Shown piece after piece: positions 16,861 to 28,194 of a DNA stretch of 64,000 nt. The stretch is from an uncultured Lachnospiraceae bacterium. GTDB lineage: Bacteria; Bacillota; Clostridia; Lachnospirales; Lachnospiraceae. Numbering within the stretch: position 1 is the stretch's first letter; the number at the start of each line of letters is the position of its first letter. The notes under the pieces are model-generated. The model worked only from the letters and a program-made list of their open reading frames with translations, was not told where the DNA came from and did not search any database. A program made the translations under genes and the position numbers. Location: the NCBI GenBank assembly GCA_910578345.1, contig CAJTRA010000001.1:12679-76678 (forward strand), written 5' to 3'.

Positions 16861-16938
16861 TCAGGCTGTGACCGTAGTCTGAAAAATCTGCTGCACCTGA
16901 ATCATGACTATAAATAGAACCTGATCAACTTTACTCAT
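16861..16938 (-). CDS. 25-codon leader peptide upstream of the ABC exporter
   Basis: The ORF starts with ATG 24 bases into the predicted transcript, with GAGGAT about 9 bases upstream, and encodes a 25-residue hydrophobic and Gln/Val/Thr-rich peptide beginning MSKVDQVLF and ending TTVTA. It ends just before a GGAA-capped hairpin, the 35-nt hairpin and the terminator. Ribosome stalling on such leader ORFs controls several Firmicute drug-resistance genes. No known stalling motif was recognised. Confidence 0.6.
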   Translation of the reverse strand: MSKVDQVLFIVMIQVQQIFQTTVTA

Positions 16939-16968
16939 AATCTGTATCCTCGCATCAAATTTTCAGAT

Positions 16969-16997
16969 AGCATATCACAGTCTCTTTCATCTGTCAA
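16969..16997 (-). promoter_or_regulatory. Promoter of the ABC exporter leader
   Basis: On the minus strand TTGACA (16997-16992) and TATGCT (16974-16969) are 17 bp apart. The predicted start is about 16962, giving a leader of about 270 nt before the ATPase gene. Confidence 0.75.
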
Positions 16998-17017
16998 ACA
17001 TTTTTAAAAAATTTCTC

Positions 17018-17047
17018 TTGACATATTTCTTAACATATAAATAGAAT
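17018..17047 (+). promoter_or_regulatory. Divergent plus-strand promoter
   Basis: TTGACA (17018-17023) and TAGAAT (17042-17047) are 18 bp apart. The -35 element lies 20 bp from the -35 of the divergent exporter promoter, so both could share a regulator. The only thing downstream before a terminator is about 125 bp of DNA without a proper ORF. Confidence 0.5.
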
Positions 17048-17053
17048 TATGGT

Positions 17054-17180
17054 GAGTCTGATAGGTTAGATACATGGAAAGTTATGTGTAATACCGGCAG
17101 ACACTTATAACGAATACAGCATTCCGGATACCCCATTTAAAAAGCCGTTGCATGGACAACCCCAGGCAACGGCTTTTCTT
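17054..17180 (+). ncRNA. Candidate small RNA between exporter leader and carB
   Basis: A promoter at 17018-17047 and a terminator at 17140-17177 delimit a transcript of about 125 nt. It holds only trivial ORFs of five to seven codons without ribosome sites. The terminator may belong only to carB on the other strand, in which case no RNA gene exists here. Confidence 0.35.
17140..17177. terminator. Bidirectional terminator downstream of carB
   Basis: AAAAGCCGTTGC (17140-17151) and GCAACGGCTTTT (17166-17177) form a perfect 12-bp stem with a 14-nt loop. A/T-runs on both sides allow termination on either strand. It lies 60 bp past the carB stop. Confidence 0.88.
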
Positions 17181-17236
17181 TATCTATCTCTGTGTCATCC
17201 GCTGCACCACCGCAAAGCATCCGCAGCAAATTCATT

Positions 17237-20566
<3,330 letters not shown>

Positions 20567-20613
20567 ACATTTCCTCCATTCTTAATGAAACTGCGGACCC
20601 AGCTCTGTGCACT

Positions 20614-20700
20614 TATCGTAAACAAAATTTCTAATGTCGTTTACGATATACAGATCCGCCCGTAAAATTCGACGCAGAAACCCACCGCTCCGTGTCGAAT
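20614..20700 (-). promoter_or_regulatory. carB leader RNA with two hairpins
   Basis: Two stems lie in the predicted carB 5' leader. ATTCGAC with GTCGAAT (20667-20700) is followed by UUUU on the transcript and could be a weak terminator. A perfect 10-bp stem, TATCGTAAAC with GTTTACGATA (20614-20648), follows closer to the gene. I see no clear PyrR-binding motif, so pyrimidine attenuation is only a possibility. Confidence 0.5.
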
Positions 20701-20716
20701 CCCGTTGCTGTCCATC

Positions 20717-20746
20717 ATTTTATCATTAGAGATATAAAAGTGTCAA
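20717..20746 (-). promoter_or_regulatory. Promoter of carB
   Basis: On the minus strand TTGACA (20746-20741) and TAAAAT (20722-20717) are 18 bp apart. The start would be about 20710, giving a leader of about 145 nt. Confidence 0.6.
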
Positions 20747-20959
20747 TTGCGTTGCATAACCTGTCCGGCGGCAGTTGCCAAGCCGTTACTATGAGCGGCT
20801 GGGCCGTGAATAGTAATCCAAGCTCATGCAAGCATGCGTTTGGCTCATTGCTCGCGGGAATAAGTCAAACATCCGGTCTCCGGCATCGACATTATCATCG
20901 CAATCCTCGATCCCGCGGAAACCGCCGCTAAGTTCAAACAATGCGGAAGCTCTATTCTA
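20747..20959. other. Intergenic stretch with a symmetrical hairpin
   Basis: This stretch between the carB promoter and the end of the KAP-like gene has no ORF I can support. It holds a hairpin with TTACTAT and ATAGTAA as outer arms (20786-20816) and CGGC/GCCG as inner arms. The hairpin may be a terminator-like or repetitive palindromic element. Confidence 0.5.
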
Positions 20960-23638
20960 TTATTTGGACGTGATCGCCGAAAACTCCAGCACTTCTCCGA
21001 ATACACCGCATTCCTCCTCGGATATGCCTCCCTGCCGGTCCGTATTGATGACATTGCAGAAGATCGTGGCAAACTTACGGAACGCTTCTTTTTCCTCATC
21101 ATTACACAAGTAACCTGCAAGAATTTCCGCCCTCTCCTCACAAAGTCCGGAGAGGAATTCCGGCGTCACCTTATCTTTCATCCGCACGATCAGTTCGTAG
21201 ATATCGTGGAAGCGTGTCTGCATACAGAGCAGGGAAAACAGCATCAACCGTCTTTCTTTGCTCTCATACAATTCTTCTTCCGCCAGTTTCTTGAGCAACA
21301 GAAAGGAATTGAACAGACGATCCATCGTCTTCGGGTCACTGCCCACGGAATGCCGGATCAATTCCACATAAAAATTAAGCTCCGTCTCCTCCGCACGGAT
21401 TCCGATATGCTCCAGCTTGTCCTGCACGTAATTCTGTATGTTGAAACCTGACACCGGAACGCGGAACGATACCTGGAACAGCTTATCGAAAAAGCTCTTC
21501 TCTCTTTTCTCATCAAAATCCTGCCCGTACCGCTCCTCGGCTCCACGGATCACTGCATTGTAATCCGCCGCGATCACGAACACACAGCCTTCACAGTCAA
21601 AGAAATCCCGCATGGCCTCCAGCAGTTCCACACCCTCGGCGGAAGTAAGCCTGTCCAATCCGTCCACGAAAATAATGACCTTGCCCTTTTCTCCGGCCCT
21701 CTTTCGTATCAGCTCCGAGAAATCCCTGACGGTCTTCTCCAGAGAATCCGCAGAGCCGTCCCGGAACAGCGCCTCTGTAAAATTCTGCCCGTCCGTGCTG
21801 CCCTGGGAGATAAAGCCGGAGGTGATATTGATCAACCCCTTCGTAACCTTGATCATACGGTCCTTCGCCGCGCCGCCGCCTGTCCCGCCAAGCTGTCCGA
21901 TCAGCTTACTGCCCACCTGCAGGGGCAGCTGTTCTCCCGAAGCGGACTGAAAAAACTGCCAGGCATGGAACCAGACAAGACTTCCACCATAGTTCTCTTC
22001 CAGACTGTCGGAAAGCATCTGCAGAATGCTGTTCCTGCCGCTTCCCCAGCTTCCCTGAATCGCAATCGTCATAGGAGTCGCGCACTCGCTGATGAAACCG
22101 GATACACCCTCGATGTACTTTTGGATGCCGAAACGATCCCGCTCCGCCGTCGCAGCGGCTGTCTCAAAGATCTCTGTCGGACCGGACGCGGCAATAAGTT
22201 CGGCTGTTCCACCGGCCGACAATACTCCGGTCTCCACTGTCCCCTGCTCCGGCAGAATGGACATGACCAGCTCACAATCCGGACACCGGCTGTCCAGATA
22301 GTCCATAAACCCGGACACCTCAGCGACATATCTGTCATATTTCTTGTTCGTCCTGCTCATTCCCAGCGGAAAATCTCCGAACCGCAGACGCTCCGTCCGT
22401 TCTCCCTGATTGCTGCGGACAGTCAGCTCCACTCCCACATAACCGATTCTTTCTTCCGTACTCGACGTTCCCTGAGTGCCTGCCGCCTTCGCCGCACTGC
22501 TTAAGATCGCCATACCGCCCGACAAAACGCCGCCCAGCATACTTTCCAGATTTCCTTCCAGCGATTCACATTTGATCATGTCCGCTATGGAACATTCCTC
22601 CGTGATCTGGCTGCCGCCCTGTCTGATGAGATGGAACACGCCCCGCTCTTCGTTGATCTCGATCCGCTCGTCTATGCCAAAGGACATGTCAAACCCGACG
22701 GTCCTCTTCTCTATGTAAGGCGCGATCGCCTTTTCCACGAAACCCAGTACCTCATTCCAGATATCCCTGTCCACCGTAAAAGACCGCGAAGACCCGTCAG
22801 TCAGCGAAAGCTCCAGCGTACCCATAAGCCGTCCTACCGCCCGGACATCCCGAAAACGGACCGTCTCATTGTGCCCGGTCCTGGAGCTGTATTCCACCCT
22901 GTCTTCCATAATATCCAGCGTACCGCTGTCGGTCCCCTGGATGCTCGGACAGGAAAAATAGATGCCTCTTGACAGAAGCTCTCCTTGTCTTGCCTCCTTG
23001 TAAGGCGCGACTGCCTGCTCCACGAAGGCAAGCGCTTCTTCCCGGCTGTCCTTGTCCAGCGTAAACGACTTCACCATCCCGTCGAGCAGGGAAAACTCCA
23101 ACGCTCCGATTCCCATGGACAAACCCACCTTCTTGACGTCCTGATAGCACACTGTCTCGATCTGGCCTGTCTTCGCCCGAAACTCTGCCCTGTCCTCCAT
23201 CAAATTGAGAATCCCGCCGGTCAGTCCCATGCTGCTAACGAGAGAATAACGGATCCCCTCCGCCATAAGTCGGTTTTTGCGTTCCTCAATATAAGGCCCG
23301 ACCGCTTTCTCGATATACAGAAAAGCCTCATGGACATATTTCCTGCTCACGACGCAGGATTCCGTCCGCCCGTCCTCCGTTATAAAAAAGATGCGATCCA
23401 GTCCCTTTCTCACCGCCACCAGCCCGGAATAGCCGTAGATCGCCTTCTGCACACTGCTCGTCACAAATTCCGTCCTGTCGCGATAAACCGCAAGCTGTCC
23501 GGATTTCATCAAGCCTTTCACTTCGGCCGTATAGATCGGTCGATCTTCCCCCGAAACTTCCCCGGCAGCCTTCTCCCCGCAATACGGGCAGAACTTAACG
23601 TCCGACGCAATCTCATGTCCACACTTCACACACTCCAT
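20960..23638 (-). CDS. Zinc-ribbon, triple PH-like repeat, KAP-type P-loop NTPase
   Basis: An 892-residue multidomain protein. Residues 3-20 form a zinc ribbon (CVKC and CPYC). Three related modules of about 85 residues follow (about 40-125, 126-220, 221-312); each ends in an FVE/YIEKA(V/I)xPY motif and resembles small PH-like barrels. Residues 315-460 are a further mixed region. A KAP-family NTPase begins near 500, with Walker A GSWGSGRNS (529-537), FHAWQF, and Walker B VIIFVDGLDRL. The Walker A lysine is arginine (codon AGG at 22034-22036), which would be expected to weaken ATP use. No transmembrane segment is evident. Some KAP proteins act in phage defence; a role here is unproven. Confidence 0.8.
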   Translation of the reverse strand: MECVKCGHEIASDVKFCPYCGEKAAGEVSGEDRPIYTAEVKGLMKSGQLAVYRDRTEFVTSSVQKAIYGYSGLVAVRKGLDRIFFITEDGRTESCVVSRKYVHEAFLYIEKAVGPYIEERKNRLMAEGIRYSLVSSMGLTGGILNLMEDRAEFRAKTGQIETVCYQDVKKVGLSMGIGALEFSLLDGMVKSFTLDKDSREEALAFVEQAVAPYKEARQGELLSRGIYFSCPSIQGTDSGTLDIMEDRVEYSSRTGHNETVRFRDVRAVGRLMGTLELSLTDGSSRSFTVDRDIWNEVLGFVEKAIAPYIEKRTVGFDMSFGIDERIEINEERGVFHLIRQGGSQITEECSIADMIKCESLEGNLESMLGGVLSGGMAILSSAAKAAGTQGTSSTEERIGYVGVELTVRSNQGERTERLRFGDFPLGMSRTNKKYDRYVAEVSGFMDYLDSRCPDCELVMSILPEQGTVETGVLSAGGTAELIAASGPTEIFETAAATAERDRFGIQKYIEGVSGFISECATPMTIAIQGSWGSGRNSILQMLSDSLEENYGGSLVWFHAWQFFQSASGEQLPLQVGSKLIGQLGGTGGGAAKDRMIKVTKGLINITSGFISQGSTDGQNFTEALFRDGSADSLEKTVRDFSELIRKRAGEKGKVIIFVDGLDRLTSAEGVELLEAMRDFFDCEGCVFVIAADYNAVIRGAEERYGQDFDEKREKSFFDKLFQVSFRVPVSGFNIQNYVQDKLEHIGIRAEETELNFYVELIRHSVGSDPKTMDRLFNSFLLLKKLAEEELYESKERRLMLFSLLCMQTRFHDIYELIVRMKDKVTPEFLSGLCEERAEILAGYLCNDEEKEAFRKFATIFCNVINTDRQGGISEEECGVFGEVLEFSAITSK

Positions 23639-23672
23639 TGTCCTATACCCCTCGTCCTCATTCCATCCTCAT

Positions 23673-23700
23673 ATTATAAGGATAGTAAACAGCATAACAA
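23673..23700 (-). promoter_or_regulatory. Promoter of the KAP-type NTPase gene
   Basis: On the minus strand TTGTTA (23700-23695) and TATAAT (23678-23673) are 16 bp apart, with a short 5' leader of about 30 nt. Confidence 0.6.
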
Positions 23701-23835
23701 ATTTCTGCTTCCGGTTTCCGCTAAAGCTATATGCGAAAGCTTTGGCAGAACCGAAAGCACAATTTCTAATATCGTCAACTATAAGTGTATAACAAAAACC
23801 GCTTTTTTTCAACAAAAGGTGCGAGGGTATGTTTG

Positions 23836-23866
23836 GTAACAGAGAAACCGTAGGCTGAACTGTTAC
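23836..23866. repeat. GTAACAG...CTGTTAC palindrome, also present near 44157
   Basis: GTAACAG and CTGTTAC form a perfect 7-bp inverted repeat around a 17-bp loop. The whole unit, including the loop core AAACCGTAGGCTGAA, closely resembles 44157-44186. It sits in the 390-bp gap between the divergent KAP-type and DHH genes. The rest of that gap is AT-rich and shows no gene. Confidence 0.6.
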
Positions 23867-24025
23867 GCCAAGATTGTAAAGCCATAGAAAGCATGTTACA
23901 ATAAAAAATAGATTTGCTTCACAAATGAACTTTACAAACAAGACTTGCTTGCAGGATTCGCTTCGCGAACTCGAAAGAGGGAGCAATGGAACACTTTTTG
24001 AAACATGCAAAGGAGAAAACGCGCC

Positions 24026-24997
24026 ATGAACAAACTAAACGATCTGATAGAGCTGTGCGGGAACCATCCCGTCTATATCCAGACCCATAATTTCCCCGAT
24101 CCGGATGCTATCGCCTCTGCCTATGGTCTGCAGAAGCTGCTCGCCCTTTACGGTGTGGAGTCGCGGCTGTGCTATGACGGTCGCATCGACAAACTGAGTG
24201 CTTCCAAGATGTTAGACACCCTCCAAATTCAGATGTCGTCCTATGAAAGCCTGCGCGCTGACATGCTGGAAACGGACCCGATCATCTACGTGGATACGCA
24301 GAAGCTTGGCGGAAATGTGACAGATTTGATCGGAGATGAGGTGGCCTGTATCGATCATCATCCTACCTTCGTTCCCATGACATATCAGTATCAGGATATC
24401 CGCATCACCGGCGCCTGTTCCTCCTTGATCGCGGAATATTACCTTCTGTCTGGCAATGTGCCGGATAAGAATACGGCCACGGCACTGCTCTATGGCCTGA
24501 AAATGGACACCCTCCAATTCACCAGAGGCGTGACGGCATTCGACATCCAAATGTTCGGTTTCCTGTTCCCGCACTGCGACCAGGAGAAGCTGGCGGACCT
24601 GGAAAGGAATAATATGGAATTCTCCGATCTGAAAGCCTACGGGGCGGCGATCGAAACCATCGAGATCTATGACAAAATAGGTTTCTCCTATATCCCCTTT
24701 TCCTGCCCGGACGCACTGATTGCGATCCTGTCGGATTTCATTCTCTCTCTGGTCGAGGTGGAAGTGGCAATCGTATTTTCATTCCGCGCAGACGGTATCA
24801 AGCTGTCCGTCCGGTCGGAAAATCCGGACATTCACGCCGGCAATCTGCTCCACGAAGCCTTGAAGGATATCGGAAACGGCGGCGGACACGCTTCCATGGG
24901 CGGCGGGCTTATCACCATCGACCGTATGCCGGAGCTGGGAAACTTTCCGAAAGATTCTGTACGAAATCTGTTCCTAAATGTTTTGGGCAGCCGATAA
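24026..24997 (+). CDS. DHH family phosphoesterase
   Basis: A 323-residue DHH/DHHA1 protein. The N-terminal domain shows NFPDPDAIASAYGL, the DTQ segment and the hallmark CIDHHPTF; the C-terminal DHHA1 domain has GNGGGHASMGGGLI. These cytoplasmic, manganese-dependent enzymes cleave short oligoribonucleotides, pAp or cyclic dinucleotides. It resembles NrnA-type proteins but the substrate cannot be assigned. ATG at 24026 has AAAGGAG upstream. A GC-rich hairpin ends the gene. Confidence 0.88.
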   Translation: MNKLNDLIELCGNHPVYIQTHNFPDPDAIASAYGLQKLLALYGVESRLCYDGRIDKLSASKMLDTLQIQMSSYESLRADMLETDPIIYVDTQKLGGNVTDLIGDEVACIDHHPTFVPMTYQYQDIRITGACSSLIAEYYLLSGNVPDKNTATALLYGLKMDTLQFTRGVTAFDIQMFGFLFPHCDQEKLADLERNNMEFSDLKAYGAAIETIEIYDKIGFSYIPFSCPDALIAILSDFILSLVEVEVAIVFSFRADGIKLSVRSENPDIHAGNLLHEALKDIGNGGGHASMGGGLITIDRMPELGNFPKDSVRNLFLNVLGSR

Positions 24998-25007
24998 ACG
25001 GCTGCCC
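24985..25007 (+). terminator. Terminator overlapping the DHH gene stop codon
   Basis: GGGCAGCCG and CGGCTGCCC form a 9-bp stem, with the TAA stop (24995-24997) inside the loop. The U-run after it is poor (CTTCATTTT), so it may be weak. Confidence 0.6.
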
Positions 25008-25034
25008 CTTCATTTTCTCCTGTTCTGTGTTCTC

Positions 25035-25618
25035 CTACTCCCCGGACACCTGTGTTCCGTCCGCCTTCATATGGTATTTATCCTTATAGATCAACTGCGA
25101 GATCGGCACCAATTCATACCCCTTATCCTGCAGTCCCGTGATCACCGCATCCAGTGCGTCCGCGGTAAATTTCGCTCCATTATGCATCAAGATGATTGAA
25201 CCGTTTTTCAGCTTATCGGACTCCACCACGCGCCTGACGATGTCGTCGGCTCCATAATCTTTCCAGTCGAGAGAATCGATTGACCATTGGATCGGATAGT
25301 ATCCGCATTTATGGGTATTAGTTATGACATGATTGTCATAATCGCCATAGGGCGGCCGGAAAAGGAACATCTCATATCCTGTCAGTTCCTGCACTTTGGT
25401 ATGTACTTTCATCAGCTCTTCCTGACACTGCTCGTCGGAGAGCTGGGACATATTTTTGTGGTTCTCACTGTGATTACCCAGATCGTGTCCTGCCGCCAGG
25501 ATTGCCTTTACATCATCAGGGTAACTCTCCACCCATCCCCCGGTCATAAAGAAAGTTACTTTCACATTATGTTTCTTGAGCGTATCAAGAATGCGTCCGG
25601 TATCTTCATTCCCCCACG
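25035..25618 (-). pseudogene. 3' half of a polysaccharide deacetylase gene split by the mobile cassette
   Basis: From the 12-bp att core this fragment reads in frame AWGNEDTGRILDTLKKHN and then into a standard NodB/CDA1 deacetylase. It includes the metal-binding HDLGNHSENH motif, RPPYGDYDN, and the closing SIILMHNG histidine motif. It lacks signal sequence, membrane anchor and the catalytic aspartate of motif 1, which lie in the other half 8.5 kb away. It has no ribosome site of its own, so it should be silent or non-functional. The intact product probably trimmed acetyl groups from peptidoglycan or a similar polymer. Confidence 0.93.
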
Positions 25619-27237
25619 GGGATGGATTGTTGATGGATCGTATTTATCAGCGATTCCAGTTCATCGGAAAAATTATAGACGATCTTAACGGTATTGTCTT
25701 CATAAAGGTAAATCATAGATATCATTTCCACCACCATATTCCTGTCAAGATGATGCAGTTCCCGGTACCGCAGCAATCTTTCCATCCATGGATTAAATCC
25801 ATACGCCTGCATCTGAAGCCTGTTAACCTGATCTATTATTAAGTTGGCGGCGTCGATCTGCCGTTCGTACTTATTCCTGTACTGCCTGTACTCATCCTTT
25901 GTAATAAGCCCATCGACATAATCCTCGTAGGCGCGCTCCTTCCTTTTCTTCAGGCGGCTGATTTTTGCCTGATATTCGGATAGATCGCCCGAAGAACCGG
26001 CGCGGGCCTGGCTTTCTCTCTTGTTTTCCTCCGCAATCAGCCGCTCTATATCCTGCACTGAGCGGATCATCAGGTTCAAATCATCCAATACGATTCTTTC
26101 CAGTTCCTGCTCGGCGATACTGTGAACCGTACAGATTTTTTTCCCGTAGCGGTTGTAGCTGCCACAGTTAAAATAGATTCCGCCTTTGCGCCTGATTTTA
26201 ACCATGGCACGCCCACAGTCGCCGCACCTTAAATATCCCGCAAACATATGGAGATTGCCCGTAAGGCCGGTCTGCCTCGTGTTTCTTTCAAGAAGATTCT
26301 GCACCTTATCCCACGTCTCCTTGTCAATCACAGGCTCATGTGTATTTTCGACAACAATCCACTTTTCCTTTGGCAGGCTGATTGCATTTTTCTTACACAT
26401 ATGCCTGAAACTTTTATTCTGCACCATGCTGCCGGTATATATTTCATTTTTCAATATATTTCTTATGGTCGAATACGTCCAGTAAGAAGTGGAGCGCAGC
26501 CTGTTGCTGTTATGGTAGTTCAGCCCGCACTGCTTCTTATATTCTGACGGGCATGGTACGCCTTCTTCATTTAAAATCTTCGCAATCGTATTTTGTCCAA
26601 CCCCTTTTATGTACATGGTATAAATCCGCTTTACGATATCGGCGGCATAGGGGTCAATTTCCAATTTATTATGATCGTCCGCGGACTTCACATAGCCGAA
26701 ACTGGCAAAGGCGCCGATAAACTGACCATTACTCTGTTTGCTGCGGAAAGTGGAGCGCACCTTTTTGGATATGTCCTTCGGATAAAACCCGTTGAACATA
26801 TTTTTAAAATCAATCATCAGATCCCCGTCCGGGTCAAGATCCAGATAATCTTTGTCTATCAGGTCATTTACCGCGATAAAGCGTACTCTCTTGCGAGGGA
26901 AATATTCGCCCGTGTATTTTGAGACTTCCGGCATGTTTCTGCCAAGCCTTGACAGATCTTTGACAAGGACGCACTGCACGTTTCCGGCCTCGATCTCCTC
27001 AATCATCCGCCTGAAAGCCGGGCGCTCAAAGCTTGTTCCTGTATAGCCGTCGTCAATATAGATATCGTACAGGCACAGGTCGTTTCTCCCTTCCATAAAT
27101 TCCATCAGCAGCATACGCTGGTTTGCAACGCTTAAGCTCTCGGCTTTGTCCCCGTCTTCTCTGGAAAGCCGGATATACAATGCCGTGTTTAACCTTGTAT
27201 CTTCTTTTGCCTGTGGTTGAGCCGTCTTGTTTTCCAT
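25606..27237 (-). CDS. Large serine recombinase (TnpX-like)
   Basis: A 543-residue site-specific recombinase. The N-terminal resolvase domain has ALYIRLSREDGDKAESLSVANQ with the nucleophilic serine in YIRLSRED, and VLVKDLSRLGRN. A recombinase domain follows, then a zinc ribbon (CGDCGRAMV and a later CGSYNRYGKKIC) and a C-terminal coiled-coil region. It should integrate and excise the cassette in which it lies. ATG at 27237 comes 2 bases after the stop of the 49-codon ORF and has AGGGA upstream. Its C-terminus reads across the att core, so integration and excision change its last residues. Confidence 0.95.
   Translation of the reverse strand: MENKTAQPQAKEDTRLNTALYIRLSREDGDKAESLSVANQRMLLMEFMEGRNDLCLYDIYIDDGYTGTSFERPAFRRMIEEIEAGNVQCVLVKDLSRLGRNMPEVSKYTGEYFPRKRVRFIAVNDLIDKDYLDLDPDGDLMIDFKNMFNGFYPKDISKKVRSTFRSKQSNGQFIGAFASFGYVKSADDHNKLEIDPYAADIVKRIYTMYIKGVGQNTIAKILNEEGVPCPSEYKKQCGLNYHNSNRLRSTSYWTYSTIRNILKNEIYTGSMVQNKSFRHMCKKNAISLPKEKWIVVENTHEPVIDKETWDKVQNLLERNTRQTGLTGNLHMFAGYLRCGDCGRAMVKIRRKGGIYFNCGSYNRYGKKICTVHSIAEQELERIVLDDLNLMIRSVQDIERLIAEENKRESQARAGSSGDLSEYQAKISRLKKRKERAYEDYVDGLITKDEYRQYRNKYERQIDAANLIIDQVNRLQMQAYGFNPWMERLLRYRELHHLDRNMVVEMISMIYLYEDNTVKIVYNFSDELESLINTIHQQSIPVGE
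25607..25618. other. Attachment core copy, recombinase end
   Basis: CATTCCCCCACG. On the minus strand its CGTGGGGGAATG supplies the last three recombinase codons (GTG GGG GAA) and the TG of the stop; the first host base A completes TGA. Confidence 0.88.
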
Positions 27238-27239
27238 GG

Positions 27240-27389
27240 CTATTCCCTGCTTTTTGTCCATTCTGATAGGTCTTTTTCCTCCTGTACCACCCCAATATGG
27301 CTCCGGATGATACGTCTGATCAGTTCCTCCATACCGTATAGGCTCTTGTACTCTCTGATTACCGTATAACTTTGATTTGGTTTTGGCAT
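27240..27389 (-). CDS. 49-aa protein coupled to the serine recombinase
   Basis: The 49-codon ORF ends 2 bases before the recombinase ATG (TAG CC ATG), which indicates translational coupling. The protein begins MPKPNQSYTVIREYKSLYG and has a helical middle, MEELIRRIIRSHIG, ending in an acidic/basic tail. Short ORFs with a similar Y-(K/R)-S-L-Y and EEL-I pattern precede other large serine recombinases of Firmicutes, from memory; a directionality factor is one possibility. GGAGA lies about 13 bases upstream, which is rather far. Confidence 0.55.
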   Translation of the reverse strand: MPKPNQSYTVIREYKSLYGMEELIRRIIRSHIGVVQEEKDLSEWTKSRE

Positions 27390-27531
27390 TTGATTGCTTT
27401 TGTCTCCATATCGGTCTTATTTCTACTATGTATATGCAAGTCATGCCAAATAGAATAACACTCCCAAAAACAAAGCCGGCAAGCCGTGATTTTACTCACA
27501 AGCTTACCGACTCTGTCTCTACATGATACCG

Positions 27532-28182
27532 TCAGCCCTCCGGCTGATTGATTACCCTGTTATCCGCCAATATTTCAGGTTTATACAGCATACTGTCCGC
27601 CTCGGTGATCTCCCTGATTATCCTGCACGGAACCCCTGCTGCAAAGCTGCCTGGCGGAATATCCCTTGTCACAACGCTGCCTGCGCCAATGACGCAGCCG
27701 TCTCCGATTGTCACACCGGGACATACTGTCACGCACGCACCAAGCCAACAATCATTGCCGATATGCACCGGTTTTGCATAGCAGAAACGCTTCACTTCCC
27801 CTTCCGCATTCAGCATTTCCCGCCGTTCATCGGCACGCATAGGGTGAATGGGCGTCACGATTGTCACATTGGGGCCAAAATTGCAATGATCGCCAATCGT
27901 GACCTCCGCATCGTCCTGAACCGTCAGATTGAAATTACCGAAAAAGTTTTTGCCTATTTTCGTATGTACTCCATAGTGGAAAGCAATGGGCCCCTGTATA
28001 AAGCTGCCCTCGCCAAATCCACCGAGCATCTCAGAAAGAATCGCCGCCCGTTTTTCGGTCTCATCCTCATAGGTCTTATTGTAATCCACATTCAGATTGT
28101 GTGTCTTTAACTTAATTGCCTTTAATTCGGGATGGCCCGGACTGAATAAAATTCCGGCTTTAATCTTTTCTTCTTCCCTCAT
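27532..28182 (-). CDS. Sugar O-acetyltransferase, left-handed beta-helix (MAT/GAT type)
   Basis: A 216-residue hexapeptide-repeat acetyltransferase of the maltose/galactoside type. The N-terminal helical part is followed by repeats such as KIGKNFFGNFNLTVQDDAEV and VTIGDGCVIGAGSVV. The catalytic histidine lies in VTPIHPMRADER. It would transfer acetyl from acetyl-CoA to a hydroxyl of a sugar in the cytoplasm. It is the last cargo gene before the recombinase and starts 13 bp after the isomerase-like gene, so it is part of the cargo operon. Confidence 0.9.
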   Translation of the reverse strand: MREEEKIKAGILFSPGHPELKAIKLKTHNLNVDYNKTYEDETEKRAAILSEMLGGFGEGSFIQGPIAFHYGVHTKIGKNFFGNFNLTVQDDAEVTIGDHCNFGPNVTIVTPIHPMRADERREMLNAEGEVKRFCYAKPVHIGNDCWLGACVTVCPGVTIGDGCVIGAGSVVTRDIPPGSFAAGVPCRIIREITEADSMLYKPEILADNRVINQPEG

Positions 28183-28194
28183 AATGACACTCTC

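Noticed and set aside
20614..20746. PyrR-type pyrimidine attenuator before carB
   Set aside because: Hairpins exist but I could not find the conserved PyrR-binding loop or clear mutually exclusive stems; left as an unspecified leader.
20826..21141. Protein-like frames in the gap after the KAP-type gene
   Set aside because: Neither strand shows a ribosome site or family match, and the longer frames overlap the KAP-type coding end.
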